A stretch of DNA of 64,000 bases, taken from positions 5,139,501 to 5,203,500 of the forward strand of contig NC_087192.1 of the NCBI RefSeq assembly GCF_035594125.1, in the 5' to 3' direction. Position numbers and translations under genes: made by a program. Shown here piece by piece: positions 19,126-32,600 of the stretch. Positions within the stretch are counted from its first letter, which is position 1. Each line of letters starts with the position of its first letter. The notes under the pieces were generated by a model. The model saw only the letters and a program-made list of their open reading frames with translations. It did not search any database and was not told where the DNA came from. Origin of the DNA: Scylla paramamosain (Eukaryota; Arthropoda; Malacostraca; Decapoda; Portunidae).

Positions 19126-22100
19126 CTGAAAGAATAATATTCCATCATTAAATATTTTCTTATATTGCGCCTTTGTGTTAAGATACTGAAACGGTTCACC
19201 ACGTGGTACACGTGACGAAGATTATGGGTAAATAAAGATGTGGAGCTCCTAGCTCTATTATATTACGTACTATTATGTCAGGAGGACTGAGGAAAACAAA
19301 TTCACCTTGGATGCATTCATGATGTGGTCTTTCAGGATGGCAGCGGCGCGCCAACTCGCCACCATAAGGCTGGCCAGGTGGCCAGTCTGCAGGGCGCCGG
19401 TTACGTTCTGCGTCCAACACTCCGACATACCAACGAATATAGCTCCAGCCACCAACGCCAAGTCAATTTCTTCCACCGTGCCTCCCGCTTGCCAGAAGGA
19501 GTGAGGAAGCTTTTCCATGTTGTCGCTCATATGACTGTAAAGCGAAGGAGAGATCATGCACGACGCGTTTGGCCAAATTTGTTTCAAGTAAAAGTTTATC
19601 ACGAGTGGCACAGTAAGAATGTCTGAATCCTGAGTGCTGCGTCTCGTCCTTAGGAAGACTGTCAGAGACTGTGGAGAAGAGGGTGGTTGTATATGGCGGG
19701 ACAGGTTTCTATCCTCTTTTTGGTCTATTTGAGTAGTCTGACGTTCCTCTAAGGCTAATCTTTGCATCTCTTCTCTGTTAGCAGATTCTGTCGCCTCCAT
19801 TGCTATTGATTCCTCAACCTTGCTTGCCTCCTTTATGCCCTCAAGGGTGAGTGTCTCGGGCACAAGGTTTGACGATGGCGGGGGTGTTTGCAGTTCAGAT
19901 ACAGAAATTCGTGCCTCAGATCCCAAGTCATCGTGGCGGGGAGTCTCGCACCGACACTGACTGGGCACCAACACCCGTGTCATCCTCAAGTGTCCCTCGT
20001 GGTGCTTGTCCTCCACGTACATGTCCTGCAGTGTCATCTCCTGGAAAGGTAAAAAAATATAAATAAAAATTATTATGACACAACGTATTGTTTAGAAGCA
20101 AGAAGGACGCATTCCGGAGCCATATGACGACAGAGGAGAGAAGCCACATATTGAAGGAGACGCGGCCGACCCGTCAGTCACTAAGGAAGGAGTTATGGAA
20201 GCTTTAGGAGGAAGCGGAAGAGGTGCAAGTAAAGATGATGTACTGAAGTACCTGGATAATGAGTTAGATGGGCAAAAGTTGTTCTTAGTTTAATTTTGAT
20301 TGGAATAAGGTGTGGGACCGTTCATACAATCACTGCGTGCTAGGGGTAGTGGCAAAATAGTAAAATGACCAATCGAAATATGAAAAAAAACGAACTTTTG
20401 AAAATTATCTGATACTGTGAGTATGAAGAAGCTGTCAAGCTATATCAGAACACTGGAATAAATAATAAAGATGTGAGGATAATAAGGCACCTTGAATAGG
20501 ACTAAAGAGCAGCCGTGAGAACTGATAAGGTGAAGAGTGAATGGCCATAAGAAGAATGAGACAGCGATGTGTAATGTCATGCGAGAGTTATGAGGAACAG
20601 TAAGGATTTTGAAGGAATTAGAGAATTATTAATAGTATGTGAAATGCACCCAACAGTTTCAGGAATCAGTGGAGCTATTGGAGGGATTGGTGGAAGCATG
20701 TGAAAGGAAGGCACTGGAAATCAATACAGCGAGGACCGATGTAATGGATATAACAAAAACAAGAGAAAATCAATGTCGTCTTAACATCGGAAGCAGAAAT
20801 GTAAAAAGAACAGAAGATTTTACGTAGTTCTCTGTGTATCGGTGACAGTAGCTAAAGAAAAAAAAAAAAATCAACAATCGAAAAAACAGCTCCTGTGGAA
20901 TAAAAACGTTGACAAATATGAACCTGGATGTGAGGGGTCACCTGAGAGCAATGCAGAGTTCCAAGTGGTGCACAATGCTGTATGGATGCTAGACACGCAC
21001 GGTGAGGAAGAACGAGGGCAATAACTGAGGCGACTGAAGTGCGGTTTACAAGGACTGTTGGGATACCGATGACAGCAAGAATGTTATGTCTTTAGAGATG
21101 ATGTTTGCCGTAGAAAACCAGACAAATCTAATGGAAATAGACGATAAGCACAACAGAATGAGAGTGACTGTATGTAGGCTTCCAAACAGAAGACACAAGA
21201 ACCAAGGGGAAGTATTAAAATCTATGGGCTACGGAAGGGAAGATTTAAAAGGAAGAATGAATAGTATTGAACATGAAATATTGACGATTATTATTACTAT
21301 TTTTCCAGCATCATCATTTTATCATTTTACCATTGTCTTGTCACGATCACCATTGTTTTATCACCATCATCACCATTACACTGTGCAGACCCACCTGTGT
21401 ACATTCGAAGCTTTCCATTTGTGTCCGTGGCTCCTCCGTGAACGTACAGGTAGCAGAGTGGCACGTGCGTACAAGGACCGGCTGCACGTATCCTTTCTGC
21501 GTCTCCTGCGCCACCACCACACTCTCTCCTGCAACACAGTTCTCATCAGTACCACACCCACACCACTACCACCATCATGAGTCACAGCCGATGCTTACTG
21601 CCCGATGATTCAAATATTACGAAGTTCAATTAGACATTCATGTGGAGTGGTTCTTAATGACAGACATAGCTAACAAGGAACACGGGGCCACTTAGCAGTA
21701 CTTCTTACCAGTTTTAGTACTCGTAAATACTGGAGATAAATGGAGGCTTTGACACGCAGCCATGACTACAAAAAAAGTACTGCTGCAGACCCGCGCGAGT
21801 AGCCGCTTCCACTGCGACAAAAAAATAGCACCGCTTGCTTCAATATTTAACATTCATTTTGTAGCTCACACTCAACTGCAAGCGCGCCACTATTTTTGGA
21901 AGCCACAGAGCAGCGCTGCTAAATGATCCCGTCTGAAAGAGGCCTATTGTTGGCAGCTCCATCAACGCGCATGAATAGCTCTGCTGCAGCGCTGATCAAG
22001 CACCATAGACCATCTCTGCTAAGCGAGCCTCATGTGAAAGAGGCGTTGACAACACCATTATCGAAATCATTATCACCATTATGTATATTGTAAATGTATA

Positions 22101-22365
22101 TGACAGACCTTATATCAACGTTACAACAAAAACAATAACAATAACATTAAGAAAATACAAGAAAATCATAAAGAAAAACACAACTCGATCCAAAACCAGT
22201 TCAATCCAGCCCTCACCTTCAAGACACACAGCCACGCACAGAACACCTTAATGTCACGCTTCCCTCCACAACGTTTATTTGTATTGAGATTATTATTGGT
22301 GGATAATCGAGTGCGAAAGATACTGGACTTTTTATTGCTGTATTTGTGTTTGCGTGTTGAGAAAG

Positions 22366-22444
<79 letters not shown>

Positions 22445-22952
22445 TGTAAAAGCTCGATTATTATTCCAAAAACACCTGGCTGGCTTACACTGTCTCTCCC
22501 CATGAAACCAAACCTAGGAATGCCATCAAATGGGCAGCGAAATATTGTGATTTCTACTTCCCTCCTTTTCTTTTTACCTTTTTTCCCTGTATTTTTTTTC
22601 ATTTTCACTTCTTTTCACTATTATTTTTTTTTTGAACTCTGTCCCTTTTTAAAAAATACTTCATCCATTGTCTTTGCTTTCCCATCAGTTTTTTTTCTTC
22701 TTCCCCATTTCTTTCTTTCTACCTTCCCATCCTTTCTTATTTCTCCATCCATTTTCTTACTTTCTCTCTACTTTTTTACTCTTCCATTCTTTTAAATTCT
22801 CCATCCATATTTTACTTCCCATTCACTTTTTATTTACTTCTATTCAGTTTTTTAAAAGTTTTCCCACACTTTTTTTTTTTTATAAAGGTATTGTTGCTGT
22901 TTCCCATTATGCGTAGTGGCTTCTCTGACTTACGTCCAATTGATAATGAATG

Positions 22953-23033
<81 letters not shown>

Positions 23034-25765
23034 GTACCGTGTTAATAACCTTTGTCTGGCTCGCCTTCCATTAACGCAAAGGAGGATTAGATGTTTGTAA
23101 GAAGATTAGTTGTCATTGTTAATACCAAGACAACTAAGCTTCTTTCAGGATGACGCTAGTTTTCATCGACGGTTTTTCCCGGTGACAAACAACAGCAAAA
23201 TATGTAGGTGTAGTTCAGGTAGTGTGCTGATCACGTCATTAAACACTCCAGCACCGCAGCATCGGTTTAATCTAGAAATGCATGTATTCTTAGGGAAACG
23301 AATCTTTTATTAGGATGACCGGAGCTGATTTTGATATATTTATTGTGGCGAGCAGAGGCTTCAATATCACGTTTGTGTTATCTAAAGTGATAATACTAGA
23401 GGGAGCAAGAATAGATAGCATTGAACATACGAAAGAGGTCGGAAGTTATACACTTCATAGAAAGCTAACATTGAGCACATTAAAGACGAAATAATAAAGA
23501 ATCGTAAGTTATGCAGTATAATGACAGGTGGTATTATTTAGTCTGTCTTTTGTCGTGTTCACTTGAATGAAACCTTCCTGCTAATGTGTTTGCTCCAACT
23601 ATGGATTTCTGTTACTCTTCGGTGTAGTTTTATAATTAGAATCCTAATTACCATCATTACAGCTGGTGCCCTTACGTATATAGTAGTGAGAAAACCTTCA
23701 ACTTCCGCCAATCTTACTCTGAGTTGAAAGGTCAGAGAAACAAAGTATTTCTATTCCATCCAGTGTTTGCCCACCACTAAGTTCCACTCCCTTGTCTTGC
23801 AGTATATTACCATCCATGAGGCTTGTGTTCATTACCAAGCAGTAATACAGACTGTCAGTCATGCATACACTGTTACACACCACCGTTCTTCTTTTCACAA
23901 CCATAGGACGTCTTGTTATTACTTTTAGTCATGTCTCGAGAGAGTGATTAATTTCTTAGTGTCGTTTTGAGTTTTTGAGTGAATGCGTTGCTTGGTATCC
24001 ATCGACCTGATGGTTTTGCGATGGAGTCCTATAATACTCCGCTTGGTGTTACAACAAACGAGCACTAAATCTCGCCGGACAGTTTGACAAATACAACGAT
24101 CGCAGTCTTGAAAAGATACACCAAGCCTGTATTTTGTTACCTTATGCTACTGTGACTTAAGTCTCTGCTGCACTCCTGCATCACTCTGTTACTTTCAAGG
24201 GAACTGAAAATTTTAGTTCATTGTTTCGTAAGCTAAGGGAGTAGCGACTGTTTGGTGTACTTGGTGTGAGGTGATATGACGTACGTATTCAAGAGATGAA
24301 AGGGTCTAACAAAGGAGATATAGATCAGGTTCTTTCACTCTCAGTTTAATGGTGGACAGATTTTGAAATAGATCACATGATAAATCATGAGGAGTACTAG
24401 CAACTGAAACTGGCTGAGAGTTCCAGAATTTACCAGTTAAAGGGTTGAAAAAATTAAGGTACTGGTTAACTCTAGTATTAGTGAGGTGAAGTGGACAAAA
24501 TAGGGATAAGACTAAGTAGAAAGTCTTGTGTAGTGAGGTCGTGAGAAGGAGGGAACTATGCAATTAGCACGCAGAAGAGCAGTAATCATAGAAAAAAAAA
24601 GAAAAAAGTAAGAGATGAATAATGAAGATAGTTAAAAGAGGGGAGTTGATGAGGTGAAAGCTTTTTTTTTTTTTTATTATTCTTTTCATGAGAGAGGGGG
24701 TTGTTAACTACATTTGGCTGTGCTGTAAATTATTAAAGGTAACTCCGCGGGCTATGCAAGTTTCAGTAGTGTTTAGAGATAATCATAAAGCATCGAGGAG
24801 TTCATACCGCACGCATCATAATTTCTAGCAGCAGGTCTTACAATCTTAATCACTAGAATTAAGATTTACAAGTTGAAGAATTTACAGTATCCCTCGGTGC
24901 TGATTAGAAAGTCTCACCAAGTTTACATATAAAACACTTGAAAAGACAATAAGTTCAGACAAGTTTAAATTCAAAGACACAAATTTAAATACAAAAACAC
25001 TGGAGTAAAAATCTCCGTCATGTTTAAAATAGAAGGACACTCGAATAGAAAGAAGTCTCATTAAAAGTCAAATTTAGTGCTGGTTATGGAATATTTCAAG
25101 CCTCACATACCAAGGTTAAGCCAAACGTCAAGTGCTTCATCACTGTGTATTAGTGTACTGTATTATTAAGCCAAGACCAAGCTCATAAATGACTCAACAC
25201 CCCCGCGCCTTGATCTCCTTGGAAAATCGAGATCTAAGAATGAATATAGCCGAAGAGAAACAAGACGCCGGATGATTTATTCAGTTGCTATTTGAAAAGA
25301 CACGTATGCTGGGCCGTAACAGGTGTAGCCGTGGTATTCTGTGCAAGCCAGATGTATTGTGGACGTGTGGCGCCTCTGTTGCTTTTGTTGCAGCCATAAA
25401 GAATTGGAATAATGACACAATCGCTAGTAAGCAAAGGAGGTTGAGGCGGAGAATAGCGGTGCATGGCGTGATTTTTATTGAGAATTGTGTTAAACTGCCT
25501 CTTATTTTCTTTAAATTTGTGAGGGTAGTCTTCTTTAAATATTGAGGCATTATATCCTCAAAGTTACTAAACAAAACGTGCATCGAAACTGTTCTTTTCT
25601 ATTTTTTTATCAGTACATAAATTTCAATAGCTACATTTTTACACGACACTATATTTTATTTGGGTTGCCTACCGTATGTGCTAGACCTTAAGCTTCAAAT
25701 GTAGTTGTATTGAGTGACCTCAGAAATACCGATATCTCCAAATTGACAAGACAGTTCAAGACAGG

Positions 25766-25840
<75 letters not shown>

Positions 25841-27442
25841 GAATTTGCACTACAATAGTTCAAATCCATACCAGAAAGAAGAAAAAAAGAAAAAAAAGAA
25901 AAAAAGACAGGCAAATACACAAGTACAAAAAGACACAGACAAAAATAGGCAGACTGATACGGAGAGACAAAACAGGTCTGGTTTATACCAAGCGCAGAAA
26001 TCAAGAGACTAGAAAAGCAGGCGAGCTAAAAGTCACCGCCAGACAGACAATTGCGGACAGATGGAAGAAATGATGCCCATGGACCGTCTCTGAGTGCTCC
26101 TGATGCAAAGAAGACGAAGAAAAGGCGGGGAAAGAGAAAAACAATGGAAGGAACAGGAGGAGGAGGAAAGGATCAGTGAATCACGAGGGAAGAAGGAATG
26201 CGACGTGAAGGGCAAAGGAAAGAATGGGAAGAGGAAGGTAAACAAGTTGTAAAGAAGAGAGAAAGGGAAGAGAGTCAGTTGCGAGAAAGAGGAGAATACC
26301 GTAGCATGAGGAGAAAAGAGAAAGGAGGTGGAGGAGGAGGAGAAGGAGAAGGAAAAAGCAGTTGAAATTAAAAGAAAAAGGAAAAGAAGGAAGGACAACA
26401 GGAAGAGGAGGAGAAAAAGAAAACCCAGTCATGGAAGAAGGGAAAAAGTTAAGAGACGGAGGAGGAGGAGGAGGAGGAGGAGGAGGAGGAAGAGGGGGAT
26501 CATCGTGCCTTGTTTGCGAGATATTGCGAGGACGCTTGAGTGACGACTGACCTTGAGACGTGACGAGGGTGGCGGGCAGCTCCAGCCGCACGTCCTCTCC
26601 GCAGCAGCACCCGTCCGACCTGACAGACACAATACACACATACTGAATAGGTAGGCAGATAATTGCTGCGTTAGGTTATAACAGACGCACCTACAGATCA
26701 AACTAGTACACTGAAGTAAGTATACGATTATATTCAGACCTTACATGATATAATCTGTTTGTAGTCGAAGAATAAGCTTTTCTAATCGTTAAAGTAACCC
26801 TTAATTGACTAACCTTAGCATTAAGTTACTGAAGTAGATAGTTGTTACGTTCTATTAGGGCCAAAATAGTACAGAAAATTATATTCAATACGTGATCTAA
26901 AGCGGTTATAGTTCAAAATTTTCTAACCGTGAAAACACTTGACTAAACTGAACCTAATCACTGACTGAATGAAAAACTAACAAAAACATCCGAAGTTAAA
27001 GATACGAACAGAACATCCATCCACCCACCCACGCATCTTTTCTCTCATGCCTTAATTCTTAGCAAATATTCACGTCCTCACTACCTCCTCGTCCTCACTA
27101 CCTCCTCCCTTCAAAACGATTTACATCACTCGTCTCGGGTAATGAGTGCAGGTTAGTCTGCCTCTGACCACACTGTACCACCACCACCTACAACTTTACT
27201 ACATACTGTGCATTAATATATTTACCTGTCCCTGTATTTACCAGTAATCAATACCCACTCAGTCTGGAAATGTTGCGTGATTAATCCTCTTGATGATGGA
27301 AGAGACCGAACCCCAAAAAAGATGCACGCAACCACACACGCAGAGCCACGTACCCCGACAGACACACCCACACTTTCATTCAGGTTAGAATATAAGACCA
27401 CAAAGGAAGCTATATTTGTGTCAGCTAGTTATTTTATATTAT

Positions 27443-27510
<68 letters not shown>

Positions 27511-28934
27511 CATCACTGGAGTACCTTTTCACATTAATACCATTATAACAATCCTCGTTCGTTTATTTATGACATAGTAGCTACATACTGTTCAATTAAT
27601 TAACTTTTAAGGTATCGACTACTCAAGCTGCTATGCTTAACAATTGCGCCAAATTTCTGAAGCTAGTGTGTTGGTGACGTCACGAACTTTTTTTTTTATG
27701 TAGGAGGAACACTGACCAAGGGCAACAAAAAATCTAATAAAGAAAGAAAGAAAGAAAGAAAAAAAAAAAAAACTGAGGTGCCAGTCCCAGAAAAGGGTCC
27801 AAAGCGGTAGTCAAAAATTGAAGGATAAGCGTCTTGAAACCTCCCTCTTGAAGGAATTCAAGTCATAGGAAGGTGAAATACAGAAGCAGGCAGGGAGTTC
27901 CCGAGTTGAAGACATAGCCCGGAGAGTCAACTTTAGAATCGGTATCTTTGAAGTTCGCTGTCCGTACCACTATCACTGGTTGTTAATGCTTTATTCTGAT
28001 TAAAGGAACTTATTTTTTATGGTCGCATATTTTCTATTAGTGGTTTTTGCGTTTACTTTATCCAAACGCATTGTCAAGGGCTCCTCAGTGCACGGGTACA
28101 CATGGCGCATGCGCAAGAACTTGGCTAACTTAGTGCACGCAACACTTCCCTCAACATTGGACGTGATATGGGAGTTGCCAAATGTCGCAAGGGGATTCTT
28201 CCTCCTCGGCCAGTCTCGTGGTTTCGCGTGCATGTTCTGAGAGGTTTGAGGCTTTAGATTTATGAAGCAAGAAAATGTATTTTTATGAACGAGTAGCTCT
28301 TTTTTGTCAGGATGTTTATCGCAGTGTTCTCCAAATAGTTTTGCAGGAAATCCTAATAACACACGAGATTACGTCGCATTGTACGTGCACGGCAATACCA
28401 GTGTTGCGTGCACGCAAAACTGGTATATATCAGATGTATTTACTTCTGTCTTTCCTTATTGAGCTATTTACTTATAACGATAATATAAAGAAAACAGATT
28501 TCACATTCTCTTTGCACTCGCCTCCCTTGTCATCATCACTCGGCGTCACGATCAAGGGGAAGAAGGCGAGAGCCGCACAAACTCCTACCTTTTCTCGCTG
28601 GTTACGTTGCTATTGAAGGTGTGCCGGACTGTGTTGTAGCGGCGCAGCGGCCACACCCCCTTCAGGCCCCAGTAGCTCTCCTTCGGCAGGTACTGGGTGC
28701 AGTCCTCCTCACCTGTTGGGCGAGAAAGTCATGATTTTTCTGATTCTTCGAACGCCGGGTGGGTCAGTGGTAAATTGCAAGCAAGCAGATTCCACACTAT
28801 AAGATTCCTTCTTGGACAATGCATAGAAAGCTTCCCAACCTAGCCTAACAATATGTAACTCAGTCTAATGTAAGTTTAATTAAAGGTAATTTAACCTAAC
28901 AATCTAACCTTATCCAACCCAATTTTACATAAAC

Positions 28935-28998
<64 letters not shown>

Positions 28999-29533
28999 TA
29001 TCTATTTTTTTCTTAGGAAATGTTAGTTGAACTGTTCGTGGGGGTCTTAACTCCTGGATGAAGTAAAGATATGTACATTCAATTGCAGTGCTCTTCCTTT
29101 CCCTTTAGAATTCGGTTCTGGCTCATGGCAGTTTCTCGATGGCAGAAGCAGTATTCTCTTATGTTTTCTTGTGACCCTGTCCAGTGTTATGGCCTTGACG
29201 CAGCGGCGCCATAACTCAGTCAACTATTTCCATTTTTCTGCTTGTTGCCTCGCTTTCAGCATTCCATCTTTGTTCTTCGTAGCTTTTTTTTTTTTTTTCT
29301 GGAAATTCTTATATTCCACGGGCGATATGAAGTTCCTACAATTCTCGAGTTTGCTTCAACGAGACACGATGACAAACAGGCTTAGCATTTCATATTTATC
29401 AGTGTAGAATCCAGTGATATTGATGTTAGAATGAATGAACGGGAAAAGGCAGATCTGAAACATACAAAAGAAAAAAAAACAAAAAAAACAAAACAAATAG
29501 AAATAGACGAACACACAGACACACACACACACA

Positions 29534-29603
<70 letters not shown>

Positions 29604-32600
29604 AGCGTTATTGACATCATATATAGGCCAGAGGTGGGATCAGAACGACCATTACAAATTATTGTCACGCTGCATTACTCTTCAGCCACACCAGAGTCCC
29701 TGCCTGATCACCGAACACTATCAAAGGCAATTCAAGTTTCCGCAAGAGTGAAAATCGTGCAAGTCGTCACATATTACCGTAACATGTGAGGTGCAGTAAC
29801 TTTTCCCCACTTGATGTGCTCCACCGTCACCGCCTCAGCACTTTTGCACACGGTGATTGTTCGCCTTGAATATCACACTTTTATGGAAGGCACGACACAA
29901 GCGGTCACTTCAGGCCCGGTGATGTGAGGAAGTTCCGGATCAGCTGCCTCAGAAAAAAAAAAAAAAAAAAACTAAGCCGCCACAGTGTAAATCTTCCATG
30001 AGAGAAAAATTCCCCTTCGAACGGCGATGGCTGAGTGAGCACCCCAAGTAGTCTCGCCTTGCTCACGTCAAGTCACGTCATGTTAGGCATTTTTTTTCTT
30101 CACGGCTTTTTGCTGCTTAATTTTTCACCGGCATCGACTGTTTCCAAAACACGAGAGCGAGATTCTACACAGAGTAAGGCGCCGTCTGCTCCTCGCTCAC
30201 TACGTGCCTCCTTTTCTTTTCTCTCTGTATCTTTCTTTACCCCAATAACACAAAGCAATGCGAGGAACTTGGCGGGACCTCACTATGTTTTTTCATCCAC
30301 GCGATATGAATCTCTTCCTCCATTTTTTTTCCTCTGTTTGTTTCTGTCACTCTGTCTGTCTCTGTTTCTCTCTCTTTCTCTGTCTCTCTTTCTCTTTCTT
30401 TGTGTCTGCGTCTCTCTCTGTCTGGCTCTGTCTATAAACTTGATTTAAACTATAGAAACCCGCTGGCTTCTTACACATAACAAAAAAAGAAATCATATAA
30501 TCTTGTCCAGCACGTTATGAATATTCAAAGACGCATCACTACCAACACCACTCCAGCAGGGAGGAGAGGAGCCGTGTCCAATGAGAGGCAAAGGCGAGCC
30601 CCGTGCACCAAATTAATACATCGACCACCACCTCTGTGTCGGCAGCAGTGTATGCTCGATCGCTGGGTAATGGGATGACATCGAATACTGCCAGTGGGTG
30701 GACAGGTGTTCCCTTGCTGTGTTAAGTGTTGATGGGAGATTGAAATAGAAGCGAGAACAATGCGGTCACCTGCCGAGTTTCTGTCCAGATATTAGTATTA
30801 GTAAGGACGAATGCAACGCGTCTTTTGTGTTTTGATTATTACTTTTAGAATTTTCTTCATGCGTTTTTCCTCCAAAATTCTATACAAATGTAAATCATCC
30901 GCTGCTCTTTGACTATTAAAGTTTGTATCTTTCGTGTATCGTTCTGACAAAATTTTATACAAATGTAATTCGTCTCTTATTGAACAGATTTTTAGTGCAT
31001 TATTCCTCCAAAATTCTACATAAAGTTAATTCGTCCCTTACTGTATGGCTTCTCTTTTGCATCATTTTTACAGAATTCTGTACAAAAAGTAACTTGTTTC
31101 TTGCTACTTGAATTTTCCTGTTTAAAAATTTTGTACAGATGTAATTCGTCTCTAACCTTTAAATTTTCAGTTCTATGTCAATAGCTATGGATTTCACTTT
31201 TCCATTATTGATCTACACAGCTGCACTAAAGTACCGCAGCTTGGTTTCATCACTCTAAAGTTTGCGATTTATGAACATAACTTGCATTGATTTTCCATAT
31301 AATTACTCTTGCATTCATGAACTTTAATCAATCATTCTCACATTTATCCTCCCAGGGGAGAAAAAGGAGCTTGTATTTTTTATATTTTTTTTATTATTCG
31401 TTCCCAAATATACTAATGAACCTTCCCGCATTAGTTTTATCCTCCCACGTGCAGCGCTCGGGTATGGCTAGATTAATTTACATTTATAATCACATTTTAC
31501 ATGAACCCGGAACAACATCTGGGATTATCCTACTTTCAGCAGGTGTTCTGTAGCTTTTTCCGAGATCTAGATGAAAGAAATACGGTAAATGCGTGATGTT
31601 TTTTAATATCAATTGATCCGTATTGAATTTAATATCTCGTTAGTCATACCTAAAGAAAAAAAAAAGATGAGACGGACTGAGTGACCTTTCCTTTCCTTTC
31701 TTTGCCTTGCCTTGCCTTCCATTCACCAAGGAAGAAAACAACTCTGCATAACAAAGCTCTTTTACATAAGTAATAAAAACGGTACAACTGAATATACTCG
31801 TACAGAGAAATATTTTTCCACCACCTATTCTCGTACCTAGAGGAAAAAGAGCAGTAGGGCTGAATATATATCACTTTGTCATAATACTTTTGGATAATAT
31901 TTAAGTAACATTAGCGTTTTCATTCGAGGGTTGGATTAAGTTACGTTTAGATTAATTAAGTTCGTTAAATACACTGTCAACCCCTCACTGTGTAGGCCAC
32001 AATATGAAAATATTAAATAAACTAAGTTCATCTCCATAATCTCCGTATTTTTCACACACACATAGTACGAACAGTAATAGACACTCACTGCTGGTGGTGG
32101 TGGTGGTGGTGGTGGTGGTGGTGGTGGTAGTGGTGGTGGGTGTGAGCGAGGCTGCGTGCTGCGTGTCTTGGTGGTGGAGGGGCTTGCAGCACACCATGGC
32201 CCCCGGGGTGTTGTGGGGCAGCACGGAGCATCCCTCGGGTAGAGCAGCTGACCGGCCCATGCACACGTCGCTCCTCTGAAGAGTGAAGGCAATGCAGGGC
32301 TTAGTGTGAGCTCGTGTGTCCTGTGGGTACTTCATTTAGGAATATTAGCAACAACACTGCAATGTCTGTAACCCCAGTAATACCACTATAATCAGCATCA
32401 CTAACAATAACACCTTTAGCACCACGAACACTTTTAGAGTCTTTACTAACATTACTAACACTAACTATTATAAACAACACTATTATTTTTGCCATTAACA
32501 ATAACATCATCATCACACCAACACTAATATAACAAAGCCTCCTTTAAGACCACACTACCTCACCTATTGAGTTAATACCTCCATAACTACACCACTGCTA

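Noticed and set aside
22219..22260. Possible 30-nt - strand exon (V-F-C-A-W-L-C-V-L-K) in the mucin gene
   Set aside because: It has AG and GT borders, but exons 4 and 5 already join in phase and complete the knot without it.
22370..22916. Cys-Val and Phe/Leu-rich frames
   Set aside because: Translation of a GT array and a T-rich tract; no homology or splice context.
28000..28362. 120-codon - strand frame and overlapping 73-codon + strand frame
   Set aside because: Neither resembles a known protein, and both lie in an intron of the mucin gene.
28741..28800. A-box-like GGTCAGTGGTAAAT and flank as a tRNA-derived SINE
   Set aside because: No matching B box, cloverleaf or poly(A)/repeat tail could be found.
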